NCBI GenBank assembly: GCA_024643725.1
Contig: JAHEMJ010000015.1
Span: 300,308-364,307, forward strand
Source of the DNA: Crocinitomicaceae bacterium
Lineage (GTDB): Bacteria > Bacteroidota > Bacteroidia > Flavobacteriales_D > Crocinitomicaceae
Direction: 5' to 3'
DNA length: 64,000 nt
This document shows positions 44,446-53,680 of this stretch, one piece after another. Under the pieces are notes generated by a model that saw only the letters and a program-made list of their open reading frames with translations, made no database searches and had not been told where the DNA came from. Position 1 is the first letter of the stretch, and every line of letters begins with the position of its first letter. The position numbers and the translations under genes are program-made.

Positions 44446-45447
44446 ATGGCAGATGTTCAGTTATACAAATACAATCATACATTTTATTCGATTAAGAAAG
44501 AAACACCCGAATATTTCGCGAATGAATTCTTAGAGTCTGAATTGGATAAAGACTATGTATCGTGGTTAAATTTTCATGGCATTGAGGACTTATCATCCAT
44601 TGAACATTTGTGTCAAAAACTAGGGATTGATAAACTTTCCATTGAGAATATCCACCATCAGGTTAGACGTCCAAAGGTAGAGGAATACAGCAAATACATG
44701 TCTTTTTATGTCATGTCTGCTTTGCCAAAAGAGATTGATAATCCCTATTTACATCAGGATCAAATTTCCTTTTTGATGGGAGATGGTTATTTAATTTCTT
44801 TTCAGGACAAACCATCCGATCATTTTACCGATGTTCGAGATCGCATTGAAAAGGGACGAGGTAAAATCCGATCCAAGGGAAGTGATTTTCTTCTATTCCG
44901 CATGTTGGAGGCCATCATCGATAATTACTTTGAAGTATTGGAAGAAATTTCCAATCAGATTGAAGGAATTGACGGTCAATTACACAACGTGCAAGACAAA
45001 TCCATTTTGACGAGCATCGAATTAGAAAAACGCAAACTGATTGAATTGCGTAAAATCGTTCAACCGATGCGAGACATCACCAATCAGCTAGAGAATAGCG
45101 ACAGTCCTTTCATTGAAAAGAGCAACAAGCACTACTTCCGAAGTTTGCGGTCCTCCTGCACGAGTGTCTTGGAAGAAATTGATGCGAGCAAACAAATTTT
45201 GGAAGGTATGGCCAACTTGTATTATGCCGCTCAAGGACAACGGATGAATGAAATCATGCGCGTCTTAACAGTCGTTAGCTCCATTTTCATTCCGCTCACG
45301 TTTATTGTTGGTGTTTATGGAATGAACTTCGAACATATGCCCGAATTAAAATATCCATATGGATATTATACCGTGATAGCGGTCATGTTTGCCATTGGAG
45401 CCGGACTCTTATTTTTATTTATTAAACGGGGCTGGCTGAAGAAATAA
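44446..45447 (+). CDS. corA: CorA-type magnesium/cobalt transporter
   Basis: 333 residues. A large N-terminal cytoplasmic domain is followed by two C-terminal helices with the diagnostic GMN motif (GVYGMNFEHMPELKYPYGYY). The pore helix region VVSSIFIPLTFIVGVYGMN is intact. It moves Mg2+ (or Co2+/Ni2+) into the cell by family. The start at ATG 44446 avoids overlap with the tiny upstream gene; a GTG at 44398 in frame lies inside that gene. Confidence 0.94.
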   Translation: MADVQLYKYNHTFYSIKKETPEYFANEFLESELDKDYVSWLNFHGIEDLSSIEHLCQKLGIDKLSIENIHHQVRRPKVEEYSKYMSFYVMSALPKEIDNPYLHQDQISFLMGDGYLISFQDKPSDHFTDVRDRIEKGRGKIRSKGSDFLLFRMLEAIIDNYFEVLEEISNQIEGIDGQLHNVQDKSILTSIELEKRKLIELRKIVQPMRDITNQLENSDSPFIEKSNKHYFRSLRSSCTSVLEEIDASKQILEGMANLYYAAQGQRMNEIMRVLTVVSSIFIPLTFIVGVYGMNFEHMPELKYPYGYYTVIAVMFAIGAGLLFLFIKRGWLKK

Positions 45448-45527
45448 GAGGAATCCATGGAGAAAGAATCCATTTGTTAAATCTGTTAACGTTTAGTTAA
45501 ATAAAAAATACACGCTTGAATCCTGCG

Positions 45528-45535
45528 TAAGTTTG
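45528..45535 (+). promoter_or_regulatory. -7 box TAAGTTTG of the DUF1573 gene
   Basis: A perfect TAnnTTTG with a 20-base leader to the ATG at 45556. Confidence 0.5.
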
Positions 45536-45555
45536 ATTCATAAAATTAATTGACT

Positions 45556-45999
45556 ATGAAAAAACTATTTTTATCCTTTGGGATTATGTTCATCGCAGTA
45601 TTGGGAATGAACACTGTTAATGCACAAATTGAAAAAGGTGCTAAAATTGAATTCAGCAAAGAAACGCATGACTATGGAAACATCAAATACGGAGGTGAGC
45701 CATATTGTACGTTTGATTTCAAAAACACAGGAGATGAGCCATTAATCATTTCGAATGCGAAAGGATCATGTGGTTGTACCGTTCCTGAGTGGCCGAAAGA
45801 ACCAATTGCACCAGGAGCAAAAGGTACCATTCGTGTAAAATACGATACAAACCGCCCAGGTCCAATCAACAAAAGTGTAACCATCACTTCTAACGCGATT
45901 AACGAGCCAAACAAAGTGATTCGCATTAAAGGTGAGGTTGGTCCAGCTCCAGAAGTTGGAACTCCAGTAAATAACGCTGGTGCGCCAATCAACAATTAA
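45556..45999 (+). CDS. DUF1573 exported protein
   Basis: 147 residues with a signal peptide (LFLSFGIMFIAVLGMNTVNAQ). A single Ig-like DUF1573 domain follows: IEFSKETHDYGNIKYGGEPYCTFDFKNTGDEPLIISNAKGSCGCTVPEWP and PGPINKSVTITSNA. The GSCGCT motif is the family signature. The function is unknown; members are abundant in Bacteroidota. ATG 45556 is preferred over a TTG at 45550. Confidence 0.92.
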   Translation: MKKLFLSFGIMFIAVLGMNTVNAQIEKGAKIEFSKETHDYGNIKYGGEPYCTFDFKNTGDEPLIISNAKGSCGCTVPEWPKEPIAPGAKGTIRVKYDTNRPGPINKSVTITSNAINEPNKVIRIKGEVGPAPEVGTPVNNAGAPINN

Positions 46000-46018
46000 G
46001 ATATTCCTCTTATCAAAT

Positions 46019-46049
46019 AGAAAAGCCGATCAATTGATCGGCTTTTTTT
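46019..46049. terminator. Bidirectional terminator between the DUF1573 gene and mtnC
   Basis: A perfect palindromic stem (AAAAGCCGATCAA / TTGATCGGCTTTT) with T-tract, between convergent genes. Confidence 0.9.
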
Positions 46050-46068
46050 ATGTCCATTAAATCGTTGC

Positions 46069-46752
46069 TTAGATTTCGTTGAAATCAGCCACGGTATGTT
46101 TCCAAGTAGCGTTTGAACCGGGACGCACCAATTGAATGGTTTGAAAACCGATTTCATCGGCAGCCATCAGCTCCTCTTGAATGTCCGACAAGAACAAGAT
46201 TTGATTCGGTTGCAAGTCCAATATTTCCGCAATCAATTTATACGTCGCAGCGTCCCTTTTCGCACCTGTTTTCGTATCGAAATAATTCGAAAGGTGCTTG
46301 CTTAAATCGCCAAAACAACTGTATTGGAAGAGCAACTTCTGTGCATGAATGGAACCCGATGAAAAAATGCCAATTTTCAATCCATTCGCTCGCCATTTAT
46401 TGAAACAAGTTGGAACGTCATCGTACACATGACCCTTAATGTCCCCCTCTTCATAGGCTTTTTTCCAAACGAACCCTTGCAAGGTTTTCAAGGGAGTTAC
46501 TTTGCGGTCCTCACGACTCCATTGATCTAAGTAAGCGATGACTTCTTCCGTCGTTGTAATGCTTTTCCCTTCCTCTTCTTTGACCAAAGAGATGACTTGA
46601 GCAAAGGATTCCTTTACTTCACTCACCATGGCCATTTTCGGCAATTCTTGAATGTGTTCTCTGAAATATGGGAACAATTCATCCACCACGAAAGAGATCG
46701 ATGAGGTTGTTCCTTCAATGTCACTTAAAATGTACTTTATTTGACTATCCAC
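46069..46752 (-). CDS. mtnC: Enolase-phosphatase E1 (methionine salvage)
   Basis: A 227-residue HAD-family enzyme that enolises and dephosphorylates 2,3-diketo-5-methylthiopentyl-1-phosphate to acireductone. Seen: YILSDIEGTTSSISFVVDELFPY (HAD motif I in the DxEG form of this group), IFSSGSIHAQKLLF (motif II) and LFLSDIQEELMAADEIGFQT (motif IV). It overlaps the 3' end of mtnD by eight bases. Confidence 0.95.
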   Translation of the reverse strand: MDSQIKYILSDIEGTTSSISFVVDELFPYFREHIQELPKMAMVSEVKESFAQVISLVKEEEGKSITTTEEVIAYLDQWSREDRKVTPLKTLQGFVWKKAYEEGDIKGHVYDDVPTCFNKWRANGLKIGIFSSGSIHAQKLLFQYSCFGDLSKHLSNYFDTKTGAKRDAATYKLIAEILDLQPNQILFLSDIQEELMAADEIGFQTIQLVRPGSNATWKHTVADFNEI

Positions 46753-47290
46753 GTTTTGGGAAATTAAAATCTTTAAACTGTTCTTCCAACTTTGATTCCG
46801 TATAGTGTGGAACCCAGCCAGACATATCTATAAAAATGCGTATTGCTTTTACGAATGGATTGGTTTCTCCAGCATCAAACCAATGTTTTGTTCCAGCTGG
46901 AACTGAAATCAAATCCCCACGTTCGCATAGCAAATTGAACACAGCTTCATTTTCTAGGTGGAACCAAAATAGTCCCTGTCCATCGACAAAAAAACGAATC
47001 TCATCTTCTGAATGCGTATGTTCCGCTAAGAACTTCGCCCGAATTGCCTCGTAATTTTCGGTAGCGGAATGAATGGAAATCACATCAGCCGTTTGATATC
47101 CTCCGTTTTCCATAAATGGATTGAGGTCCGAAGCGTATGCCGCTAAAATATCCGCAGAACTTGCGGAGTCATCAAAGGTCACGTCGCAATGCCATTGATC
47201 AAAGAAGATTCCGCGTTCGTTCATAAATTGACGGATGTCCTGTGCATCTGTCAATTGTATTTGTTTTTCAGGAATGGATAAAATGGCCAT
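46745..47290 (-). CDS. mtnD: Acireductone dioxygenase
   Basis: A 181-residue cupin that oxidises acireductone; with iron it yields formate and the ketoacid precursor of methionine. Metal ligands are in HTHSEDEIRFFVDGQGLFWF (His-x-His-x4-Glu) and GTKHWFDAG. It lies between mtnB and mtnC with a two-base gap upstream and an eight-base overlap downstream. Confidence 0.95.
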   Translation of the reverse strand: MAILSIPEKQIQLTDAQDIRQFMNERGIFFDQWHCDVTFDDSASSADILAAYASDLNPFMENGGYQTADVISIHSATENYEAIRAKFLAEHTHSEDEIRFFVDGQGLFWFHLENEAVFNLLCERGDLISVPAGTKHWFDAGETNPFVKAIRIFIDMSGWVPHYTESKLEEQFKDFNFPKRG

Positions 47291-47292
47291 AA

Positions 47293-47871
47293 TTATTGCG
47301 CTAATTCACATTCACAAAGGTAATCCAAGGTTTCCAAATGACGTTTTGCAGCGAAGAGATTTTCACCCCATGCATACGTGCCATGTTGGCGAATCAAGAA
47401 ACAATGCTGTTGAATTTCACTGATTCGTTCGGGTAAGTACTTTTCAAAATATCCCATGTCCTGAGCATTTTCAAAAATGGGAATGTGCACGGTACACTCG
47501 TGTGTTGTCACGCCTGAAAATCCCTTTTGCAATTCGTAATTTCCCACGGAGAATGTTTCCTTGTGTTTCATCGAAATGAGCACTGGATTTTTGGAATGGC
47601 TATGTAAAATGACTTTCGCTTGCGGAAACAAGCGGTAAATAAGGACATGAATCATGGTTTCATCCGAAGGTTTGATGTCCTGAAAAGGTGCTTGAACCAA
47701 ACCATTTTCATCAATCGGAATAAAATCAGCTGCTTGAAAATTGGATTTATCGACCCCTGACCTCGACACCCAGATTTGTCCGTCTTCCATGAAGGAGTAA
47801 TTCGTAGACGTTGCGGGAGACCATCCTTTCAGGTGGTACAATCGAATGGTTTCTGCCAATTTTTCTTTCAT
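47293..47871 (-). CDS. mtnB: Methylthioribulose-1-phosphate dehydratase
   Basis: A 192-residue class II aldolase-like enzyme. Dehydrates 5-methylthioribulose-1-phosphate. Zinc-site features: ATSTNYSF, KVILHSHSKNPVLIS (His-x-His) and a late LIRQHGTYAWG histidine. It is the first gene of mtnB-mtnD-mtnC. The preceding steps (nucleosidase, kinase, isomerase) are not in this window. Confidence 0.93.
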   Translation of the reverse strand: MKEKLAETIRLYHLKGWSPATSTNYSFMEDGQIWVSRSGVDKSNFQAADFIPIDENGLVQAPFQDIKPSDETMIHVLIYRLFPQAKVILHSHSKNPVLISMKHKETFSVGNYELQKGFSGVTTHECTVHIPIFENAQDMGYFEKYLPERISEIQQHCFLIRQHGTYAWGENLFAAKRHLETLDYLCECELAQ

Positions 47872-47894
47872 GGTTCTTTTCCTTCCTAAACGCA

Positions 47895-47922
47895 GAAAAA
47901 CGCACCAAGCGATGCGTTTTTC
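47895..47922 (-). terminator. Terminator after yqeY, end of the dcw transcript
   Basis: A ten-base perfect stem (GAAAAACGCA / TGCGTTTTTC) with eight-base loop, between the yqeY stop and the mtnB start on the same strand. Confidence 0.75.
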
Positions 47923-47943
47923 ATTGTTTGTTGTTTGTTATAA

Positions 47944-48390
47944 TTAGTTTGCCAACATTTCTTTTACCAATGAAGCAATCAATTTACCGTCTGCTTTTCC
48001 AGCCAATTTTCCACTCAAAGCGCCCATCACTTTTCCCATGTCTTGAGGTCCGGTTGCGCCTAATGATTGAATCGCTGCAGCCACTTCCGCTTTCACTTCA
48101 TCTTCGCTCATCATTTTCGGCAAATAAGCTTCAATGATTTTTGCTTGAAATAACTCGTCATCTGCTAAATCTTGGCGATTTTGAGCGACATACAATTCAT
48201 AGGTTTCCATGCGTTGTTTATGCAACTTCATGCAAATCTTTATTGCCGCTTCTTCGCTTACTTCACCATTTCCAGATGTCGCTTCTAACAGCAATTTTGA
48301 CTTGATATCTCTCAATGCTGCTAGCTTTTCTTTTTCTTTGGCTAGCATTGCCTTTTTGATATTCTCATTAATCAGTTCAGTGAATCCCAT
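47944..48390 (-). CDS. GatB/YqeY domain protein
   Basis: 148 residues matching the YqeY domain that forms the tail of GatB amidotransferase: LINENIKKAMLAKEKEKLAALRDIKSKLLLEATSG, AYLPKMMSEDEVKAEV and GPQDMGKVMGALSGKLAGKADGKLIASLVKEML. It may bind tRNA; the role is uncertain. Its start overlaps the ftsZ stop (TAATG), so it is the last gene of the dcw operon here. Confidence 0.93.
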   Translation of the reverse strand: MGFTELINENIKKAMLAKEKEKLAALRDIKSKLLLEATSGNGEVSEEAAIKICMKLHKQRMETYELYVAQNRQDLADDELFQAKIIEAYLPKMMSEDEVKAEVAAAIQSLGATGPQDMGKVMGALSGKLAGKADGKLIASLVKEMLAN

Positions 48391-50168
48391 TAGTCTACGT
48401 TATCATGTAAGAAATTATTGCTTCTTAATCCAGCGCGACCATCTTCATCTTGGGACAAACCGAAACGTGAAAAACGCTCTTCTGTACTTGGTGTAGCATG
48501 TTGAAGGCTGATGTTGCGGCGAACAAAAGCTGGCTCATTTTCAAATTCCAAAATACCTTCAGCTTTTTTCAATTTCGCCGTGTATTCTTGGATACGAGAA
48601 ACGCGCTCTTGTGCTTTGCGTTGTTGTTCCTCTGGTGAAAGAATGCGTTGTGCAGGTTCGATGCTCATGCGTTCTTCTGCGTCATCTTCCAACATGTGAC
48701 GAACAATTGTTTCAGGCTCTCTTACTTCAGATACAACTGGTGTAGGTGCTTGATAGAACGTCATTTCCTCTTCCTCTTCAGCGCTAGCATCCATCACATC
48801 CCACGTAAATGCTGTTTCATTTTCTTGAAACGAATCTACTGGAGCTTCTACATCGAATGCCGGCATTTCAGAAACTGGCAACACTTCTTCTTCCAATTGA
48901 TATGAAATTACTTCGTTCTGAACTTCAGTAAATTCAAATGTTGTTTCGTTTGAAACTTCCACTTCTTGAACAGGAGTGACAAATGGGTTAGAAGAAATAG
49001 GCGTCACAACCGGAGCTTCAGCCGCGATCGTATCTTCAGATTTCAAAAATGGCTCTTGTGCTAATTCACTCTGGATCGTTGTGTGTTGAACTGGAGACTC
49101 AAGTGGACTCACAATTTCTTTTCTATTTTCTTCCTCCAGCGCGACGATCTTGCGCTCTGGAGCTCTCTCAAAACCCGTAATTGGCGATGAAGAGAATCCT
49201 GTTGCGATTAATGTGATGCTTAATTTATCACCTAAACTTGCATCGTAACCATGTCCCCAAATCACATCCGCTGTTGCACCTGCTGCATCTTGAATGTAAT
49301 CGGTGATTTCAGTAATTTCATCCATCATCACTTCTTGGTCTCCATAAGTGATGTTTAACAATACGTAGCTTGCACCATTGATGTCATTATCATTTAACAA
49401 TGGAGAAGTCAATGCTTCTTTTACAGCGACAATTGCACGATCTTCACCAGCCGCTACAGCGCTACCCATAATGGCTTGTCCACTGTTACGTAATACTGTA
49501 TTCACATCGTTAAAGTCCACGTTGATTGTTCCAGTAACGGAAATGACTTCTGCAATTCCTTTCGCTGCAACAGTCAATACGTTGTCCGCATGGGAGAACG
49601 CACTTGAAAGCGACATGTTTTTACCAAACTCACGTAAACGCTCATTGTTGATAATCAACAAGGTATCTACGTTTTGACGCATTTTGTCCAAACCTTCTTC
49701 CGCTTGTTGACGACGTTTTCTTCCTTCGAAATTGAACGGAACCGTAACGATACCAACCGTCAAAATTCCAAGGTCTTTCGCTACTTGTGCAATCACTGGC
49801 GCAGCACCTGTACCGGTTCCACCACCCATTCCTGCCGTAACGAAAACCATTTTCGTGTTTTTCGACAAGATTTCGCGAATTTCTTCAATGTTTTCAATCG
49901 CTGCATTCATGCCCATTTCTGGAATCATTCCTGCTCCACGTCCTTCGGTCAAGTTTGGACCCAACTGAATTTTGTGTGGAACGGGTGAAATGTCTAAGGC
50001 TTGACGGTCCGTATTACAAACGATAAAATCCACACCTACAATTCCTTGCAAGAACATGTGATTTACTGCGTTTGATCCACCACCACCTACACCAATCACT
50101 TTGATGATTGAATCTGCATTGCTTTGTGAGGCTGCTCCCATTTTTGGTAAGTCAAATTCCATATCCAT
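48390..50168 (-). CDS. ftsZ: Cell division protein FtsZ
   Basis: 592 residues. The tubulin-like GTPase that forms the Z ring. The GTPase domain (about 1-320) has IKVIGVGGGGSNAVNHM, the signature GGGTGTGAAPVIAQ, and the T7-loop region NVDFNDVNTVL. A long acidic, low-complexity linker (about 330-560) follows, as is usual for Bacteroidota. The conserved tail peptide at the C-terminus reads LRSNNFLHDNVD and probably binds FtsA. ftsA lies 11 bases upstream. Confidence 0.97.
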   Translation of the reverse strand: MDMEFDLPKMGAASQSNADSIIKVIGVGGGGSNAVNHMFLQGIVGVDFIVCNTDRQALDISPVPHKIQLGPNLTEGRGAGMIPEMGMNAAIENIEEIREILSKNTKMVFVTAGMGGGTGTGAAPVIAQVAKDLGILTVGIVTVPFNFEGRKRRQQAEEGLDKMRQNVDTLLIINNERLREFGKNMSLSSAFSHADNVLTVAAKGIAEVISVTGTINVDFNDVNTVLRNSGQAIMGSAVAAGEDRAIVAVKEALTSPLLNDNDINGASYVLLNITYGDQEVMMDEITEITDYIQDAAGATADVIWGHGYDASLGDKLSITLIATGFSSSPITGFERAPERKIVALEEENRKEIVSPLESPVQHTTIQSELAQEPFLKSEDTIAAEAPVVTPISSNPFVTPVQEVEVSNETTFEFTEVQNEVISYQLEEEVLPVSEMPAFDVEAPVDSFQENETAFTWDVMDASAEEEEEMTFYQAPTPVVSEVREPETIVRHMLEDDAEERMSIEPAQRILSPEEQQRKAQERVSRIQEYTAKLKKAEGILEFENEPAFVRRNISLQHATPSTEERFSRFGLSQDEDGRAGLRSNNFLHDNVD

Positions 50169-50179
50169 ATTTTTTTCTA

Positions 50180-51535
50180 TTAATCTTTATCATCAAAAAA
50201 GTCACCAACGGACTGTCTAATTTTCAAAAAGAAACCTTCACTTCTTCTCGGATTCGAGTGCGTGATGGCTTTTTGCGTTGCCGCTTTTGGATTCTCTTCT
50301 TGTTTTGGAAGTAAATCAATCCCTGATTTTTCCGCTGCTTCAAATCCTTTTAATACCAATCCAATACCTGTAGAGTACATTGGACTCGCCAATTTATCTA
50401 GGTCGTTTGTATTTGCTAAATGTTCAGTTGGATATCCAATTCGCGTATCCATTCCAGTCATGTATTCAAATAATTGTGTCAAGTGTTTCAATTGAGCACC
50501 ACCACCGGTCACCACAATTCCACCAATCAATTTTTTCGAATAACCAGAGTTTTTGATTTCGAAATTCACCAATTCGATGATTTCCTCCATGCGCGCTTGA
50601 ATGATGCTCGCTAGGTTCTTCAACGTGATTTCTTTCGGCTCGCGTCCACGCAATCCCGGAATACATACCACTTCGTTTTCTTTGCTTTCAGATGCCAAGG
50701 CACTACCAAAACGTACTTTCAAGTTTTCCGCATGACGTTGCATGATGCGACAACCTTCTTTGATGTCCTCAGTAATGACATTTCCACCGAATGGAATCAC
50801 GGCAGTATGGCGAATCAATCCATCTTGGAAGATCGCTACATCTGTTGTTCCACCACCGATGTCGACCAACACCACACCTGCTTCTTTTTCCTCGTCGCTC
50901 AACACCGCTTCAGCAGAAGCAATTGGCTCAAGAATAATTTCTTTCACATTCAATCCAGCACGATCCACACAACGTTTGATGTTCGAAACATTGCTCACGT
51001 GTCCAGTAATGATATGGAAATTCGCTTCTAAGCGAACACCTGCCATTCCGATTGGATCTTTGATTTCTGGTTGATTATCCACAATGTATTCCTGTGGAAT
51101 CACTGTTACAATTTCCTCCCCTGGATTCATGACCAATTGGTACATGTCGTCCACGAATGCATCGATGTCACCTTGCGTGATTTCACCTTGCGCATTTCGA
51201 CGGGTATACATTCCTCTGTGTTGCATGCTGCTGATGTGTTGACCAGCGATGCCCACATTGACGTTTTTAATTTTCAAATCACCTTCAACAGATGCTTGTG
51301 TTAACTCAACAGCTGCTGTTATAGATTGAACGGTGCGTTCGATGTTGGACACAACGCCACGCATCACACCAAGGGATTCACTTTTTCCAAGTGCGACGAT
51401 TTCAATTTTATTGTGCTCATTCTTGCGACCAACAAAACAAGCGATTTTCGTTGTCCCGATATCGAGTCCAACAACAATCTTGCTACGCTTCACTTCGCTA
51501 GTTGGCTCTTTTTCTACAAACGATTTGTCCTTCAT
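50180..51535 (-). CDS. ftsA: Cell division protein FtsA
   Basis: A 451-residue actin-like protein that tethers FtsZ to the membrane. ATP-binding motifs: VVGLDIGTTKIACFVG, VVLVDIGGGTTDVAIF and GGIVVTGGGAQLKHL. The N-terminal extension of about 20 residues is charged. The C-terminal end (GFFLKIRQSVGDFFDD) resembles the amphipathic membrane helix. The start at 51535 overlaps ftsQ by 38 bases. Confidence 0.96.
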   Translation of the reverse strand: MKDKSFVEKEPTSEVKRSKIVVGLDIGTTKIACFVGRKNEHNKIEIVALGKSESLGVMRGVVSNIERTVQSITAAVELTQASVEGDLKIKNVNVGIAGQHISSMQHRGMYTRRNAQGEITQGDIDAFVDDMYQLVMNPGEEIVTVIPQEYIVDNQPEIKDPIGMAGVRLEANFHIITGHVSNVSNIKRCVDRAGLNVKEIILEPIASAEAVLSDEEKEAGVVLVDIGGGTTDVAIFQDGLIRHTAVIPFGGNVITEDIKEGCRIMQRHAENLKVRFGSALASESKENEVVCIPGLRGREPKEITLKNLASIIQARMEEIIELVNFEIKNSGYSKKLIGGIVVTGGGAQLKHLTQLFEYMTGMDTRIGYPTEHLANTNDLDKLASPMYSTGIGLVLKGFEAAEKSGIDLLPKQEENPKAATQKAITHSNPRRSEGFFLKIRQSVGDFFDDKD

Positions 51536-52298
51536 ACTTTACACTTATTTCGCTATACTTATTCCATCCTTCATAAGGCATCGCCTCATTGTAAAAATCC
51601 AAAATTCGACTAAATTTATCGTTCACTTCTTCATCCGTATAGGCTGTTCCGAGAATGATTTTTTGATCGCCAACTATTGGAATTAGTACAAAATCGCCAT
51701 TCTTTTCACGGTAAACTTGACCGATCATTTTATGCAATATTGGATCATTACAAACATAATTTGAAATTCGATAGATATCATCTAATTTTCGAATACTTTT
51801 CAAGGAATCGTTGTTAATAATTTCGAAGATGGAATTTGGTTCATAGCGATCGGTAATTTCTCCTGAAAAAACCAGTACCCGTGCGGTATGTAAATCAGAT
51901 CGATTCATTAAAAAACCATCTTCATCTAAGTAAAAACTTTGTCCAGATTGATTAAAAATTCGCGCAATCGGTTTGCGCAATTCCATTTGGATGTCCCATT
52001 TGTTTCCAATGCGCTTGAATACCTTGACGTGTTTGACTTCCGGCATCTTGGAAATCGCGTATTCGATTTTTCGGATGTTTAAATTTTTAACGGTTTGACT
52101 TTTCTCGATTAAGCGGCGTAATTTCAAGCGGTCGATGAGTTCTGGTTCCGTTAAAAAGGCATCGTCCCCCTCCACATGTATAGATATTTGAGGTGTCGAA
52201 TAGGTCTTCTTTTGTTCTTCCTGATTGGCCAAAACCAAGATGGTTATAACCCCAGCAACACATAAAATCCAAGCGGTGATTTTCATCCATTTTTTCAT
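51498..52298 (-). CDS. ftsQ: Cell division protein FtsQ/DivIB
   Basis: 266 residues. A short cytoplasmic start, one membrane helix (ITAWILCVAGVITILVLA) and a periplasmic part. The POTRA-like beginning is visible in EPELIDRLKLRRLIEKSQTVKNLNIRKIEYAISKMPEVKHVKVFKRIGNKWDIQMELRKPIARIF, and the FtsQ region YLDEDGFLMN follows. It links the early and late divisome. Identity rests on these features plus position between murC and ftsA. Confidence 0.92.
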   Translation of the reverse strand: MKKWMKITAWILCVAGVITILVLANQEEQKKTYSTPQISIHVEGDDAFLTEPELIDRLKLRRLIEKSQTVKNLNIRKIEYAISKMPEVKHVKVFKRIGNKWDIQMELRKPIARIFNQSGQSFYLDEDGFLMNRSDLHTARVLVFSGEITDRYEPNSIFEIINNDSLKSIRKLDDIYRISNYVCNDPILHKMIGQVYREKNGDFVLIPIVGDQKIILGTAYTDEEVNDKFSRILDFYNEAMPYEGWNKYSEISVKYEGQIVCRKRAN

Positions 52299-52299
52299 G

Positions 52300-53676
52300 T
52301 CAGTCAGCTAGATTTATGGTTAATATTTCTTGAATTGGACGAACCAATCGATCGATGTCTCCAGCGCCAATTGTCAAGAGAATACCATCGTTAAATTGGC
52401 TCAAATATGGTAAAACCTCACTTGCTTTTTTGATTGACTTGTGTTGGTTTTTACACATGGATAATAGCCATTCACTGGTAACACCTTGCATGGGTTCTTC
52501 ACGAGCAGGATAAATCGGCATTAAAATTAATTCGTCTATTTCGGACAATTCAGCGGCGAAATCAGCAGCGAAATCCTTGGTTCTTGAGAATAGGTGTGGT
52601 TGGAATATTCCAGTGATTTTCTTCCCTGGATACAACAAACGAATGGAACTTATCAAGGCTTTAATTTCTTGCGGATGATGTGCGTAATCGTCCACGTACA
52701 CCAATTTCTCACTGCGGATGATGTATTCAAATCGACGTTTCACGCCTAAAAACATTTTGACGCCAGTACGAATTTCCGTTTCACTCATACCTAATTCGTG
52801 TAAAAGTGCCACACAGGCCAAAGCATTTTCAGCATTGTGAATACCTGGTAATCCAAATTGAACTTCTTTCCACCAAGTATTTTTCAGTCGAATGTCCCCA
52901 CAAAGAAAGCCCTCCTTCCATTGAAAATTGGTTACGGAATAATCTGCGGTGGATGAGTCGACAGCATAAGTGAAGGTTTTACCAAGCGATGCAAGGTTTA
53001 ATCCCTCCTTTTGAAGACAGATACCCCGTGGATCTAATTTCATGGCAAATTGACGAAATCCTTCCTTGAATTGTTCGGCTGTTCCGTAAATGTCTAGGTG
53101 ATCTGGATCAGCCGCGGTAATGATGGATGCAAAAGGGGATAAATGTAGAAAGGAACGATCGAATTCATCTGCTTCGATGACCGTATATTCACTCGATTTG
53201 CTGAGTACTAAATTAGACTGAAAATTCGTTGCAATTCCACCCAAAAAGGCATTGCATTTCCAAGTCGACTGATCTAACATAAATGCCAACAAAGAACTTG
53301 TGGTCGTTTTACCATGTGTTCCTGCAACACATAATCCTTTCGATTGACGTGTCAGCATCCCCAACACCTCCGCTCGCTTCATCAAGGTGAATCCACCCGC
53401 TTGAAAAAAGGACATTTCGCCAAGTTTCTTGATCGCTGGCGTGTAAATTACCAAGGTGCTCTGGTTGTTCAGGAAGTCCGTTGGTATGTCCGCTCCAAGG
53501 TCGTCGTAGTGAATCGCACAACCCTCTGCGGATAATTGCTCCGTCAATGGTGAAGGCGTTTTATCGTATCCACCTACGGTCAGTCCGTTTTGATTAAAAT
53601 AGCGCGCAAGTGCCGACATCCCAATGCCTCCAATGCCAATGAAATAAATGCTTTGATATTTTTCGAATTGACGCAT
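52300..53676 (-). CDS. murC: UDP-N-acetylmuramate--L-alanine ligase
   Basis: 458 residues. Adds the first amino acid of the peptidoglycan stem. Motifs: YFIGIGGIGMSALARYF at the N-terminus, the ATP loop VAGTHGKTTTSSLLAFML, and the Mur-ligase stretches DEFDRSFLHL and DDYAHHPQEIKA. The start is taken at ATG 53676, four bases after the murG stop; in-frame upstream ATGs would add 16 residues read from within murG. Confidence 0.95.
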   Translation of the reverse strand: MRQFEKYQSIYFIGIGGIGMSALARYFNQNGLTVGGYDKTPSPLTEQLSAEGCAIHYDDLGADIPTDFLNNQSTLVIYTPAIKKLGEMSFFQAGGFTLMKRAEVLGMLTRQSKGLCVAGTHGKTTTSSLLAFMLDQSTWKCNAFLGGIATNFQSNLVLSKSSEYTVIEADEFDRSFLHLSPFASIITAADPDHLDIYGTAEQFKEGFRQFAMKLDPRGICLQKEGLNLASLGKTFTYAVDSSTADYSVTNFQWKEGFLCGDIRLKNTWWKEVQFGLPGIHNAENALACVALLHELGMSETEIRTGVKMFLGVKRRFEYIIRSEKLVYVDDYAHHPQEIKALISSIRLLYPGKKITGIFQPHLFSRTKDFAADFAAELSEIDELILMPIYPAREEPMQGVTSEWLLSMCKNQHKSIKKASEVLPYLSQFNDGILLTIGAGDIDRLVRPIQEILTINLAD

Positions 53677-53680
53677 TGGA

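Noticed and set aside
48390..50168. Unusually long FtsZ as a possible fusion
   Set aside because: The extra length is a low-complexity acidic linker with a normal C-terminal peptide, usual in this phylum.
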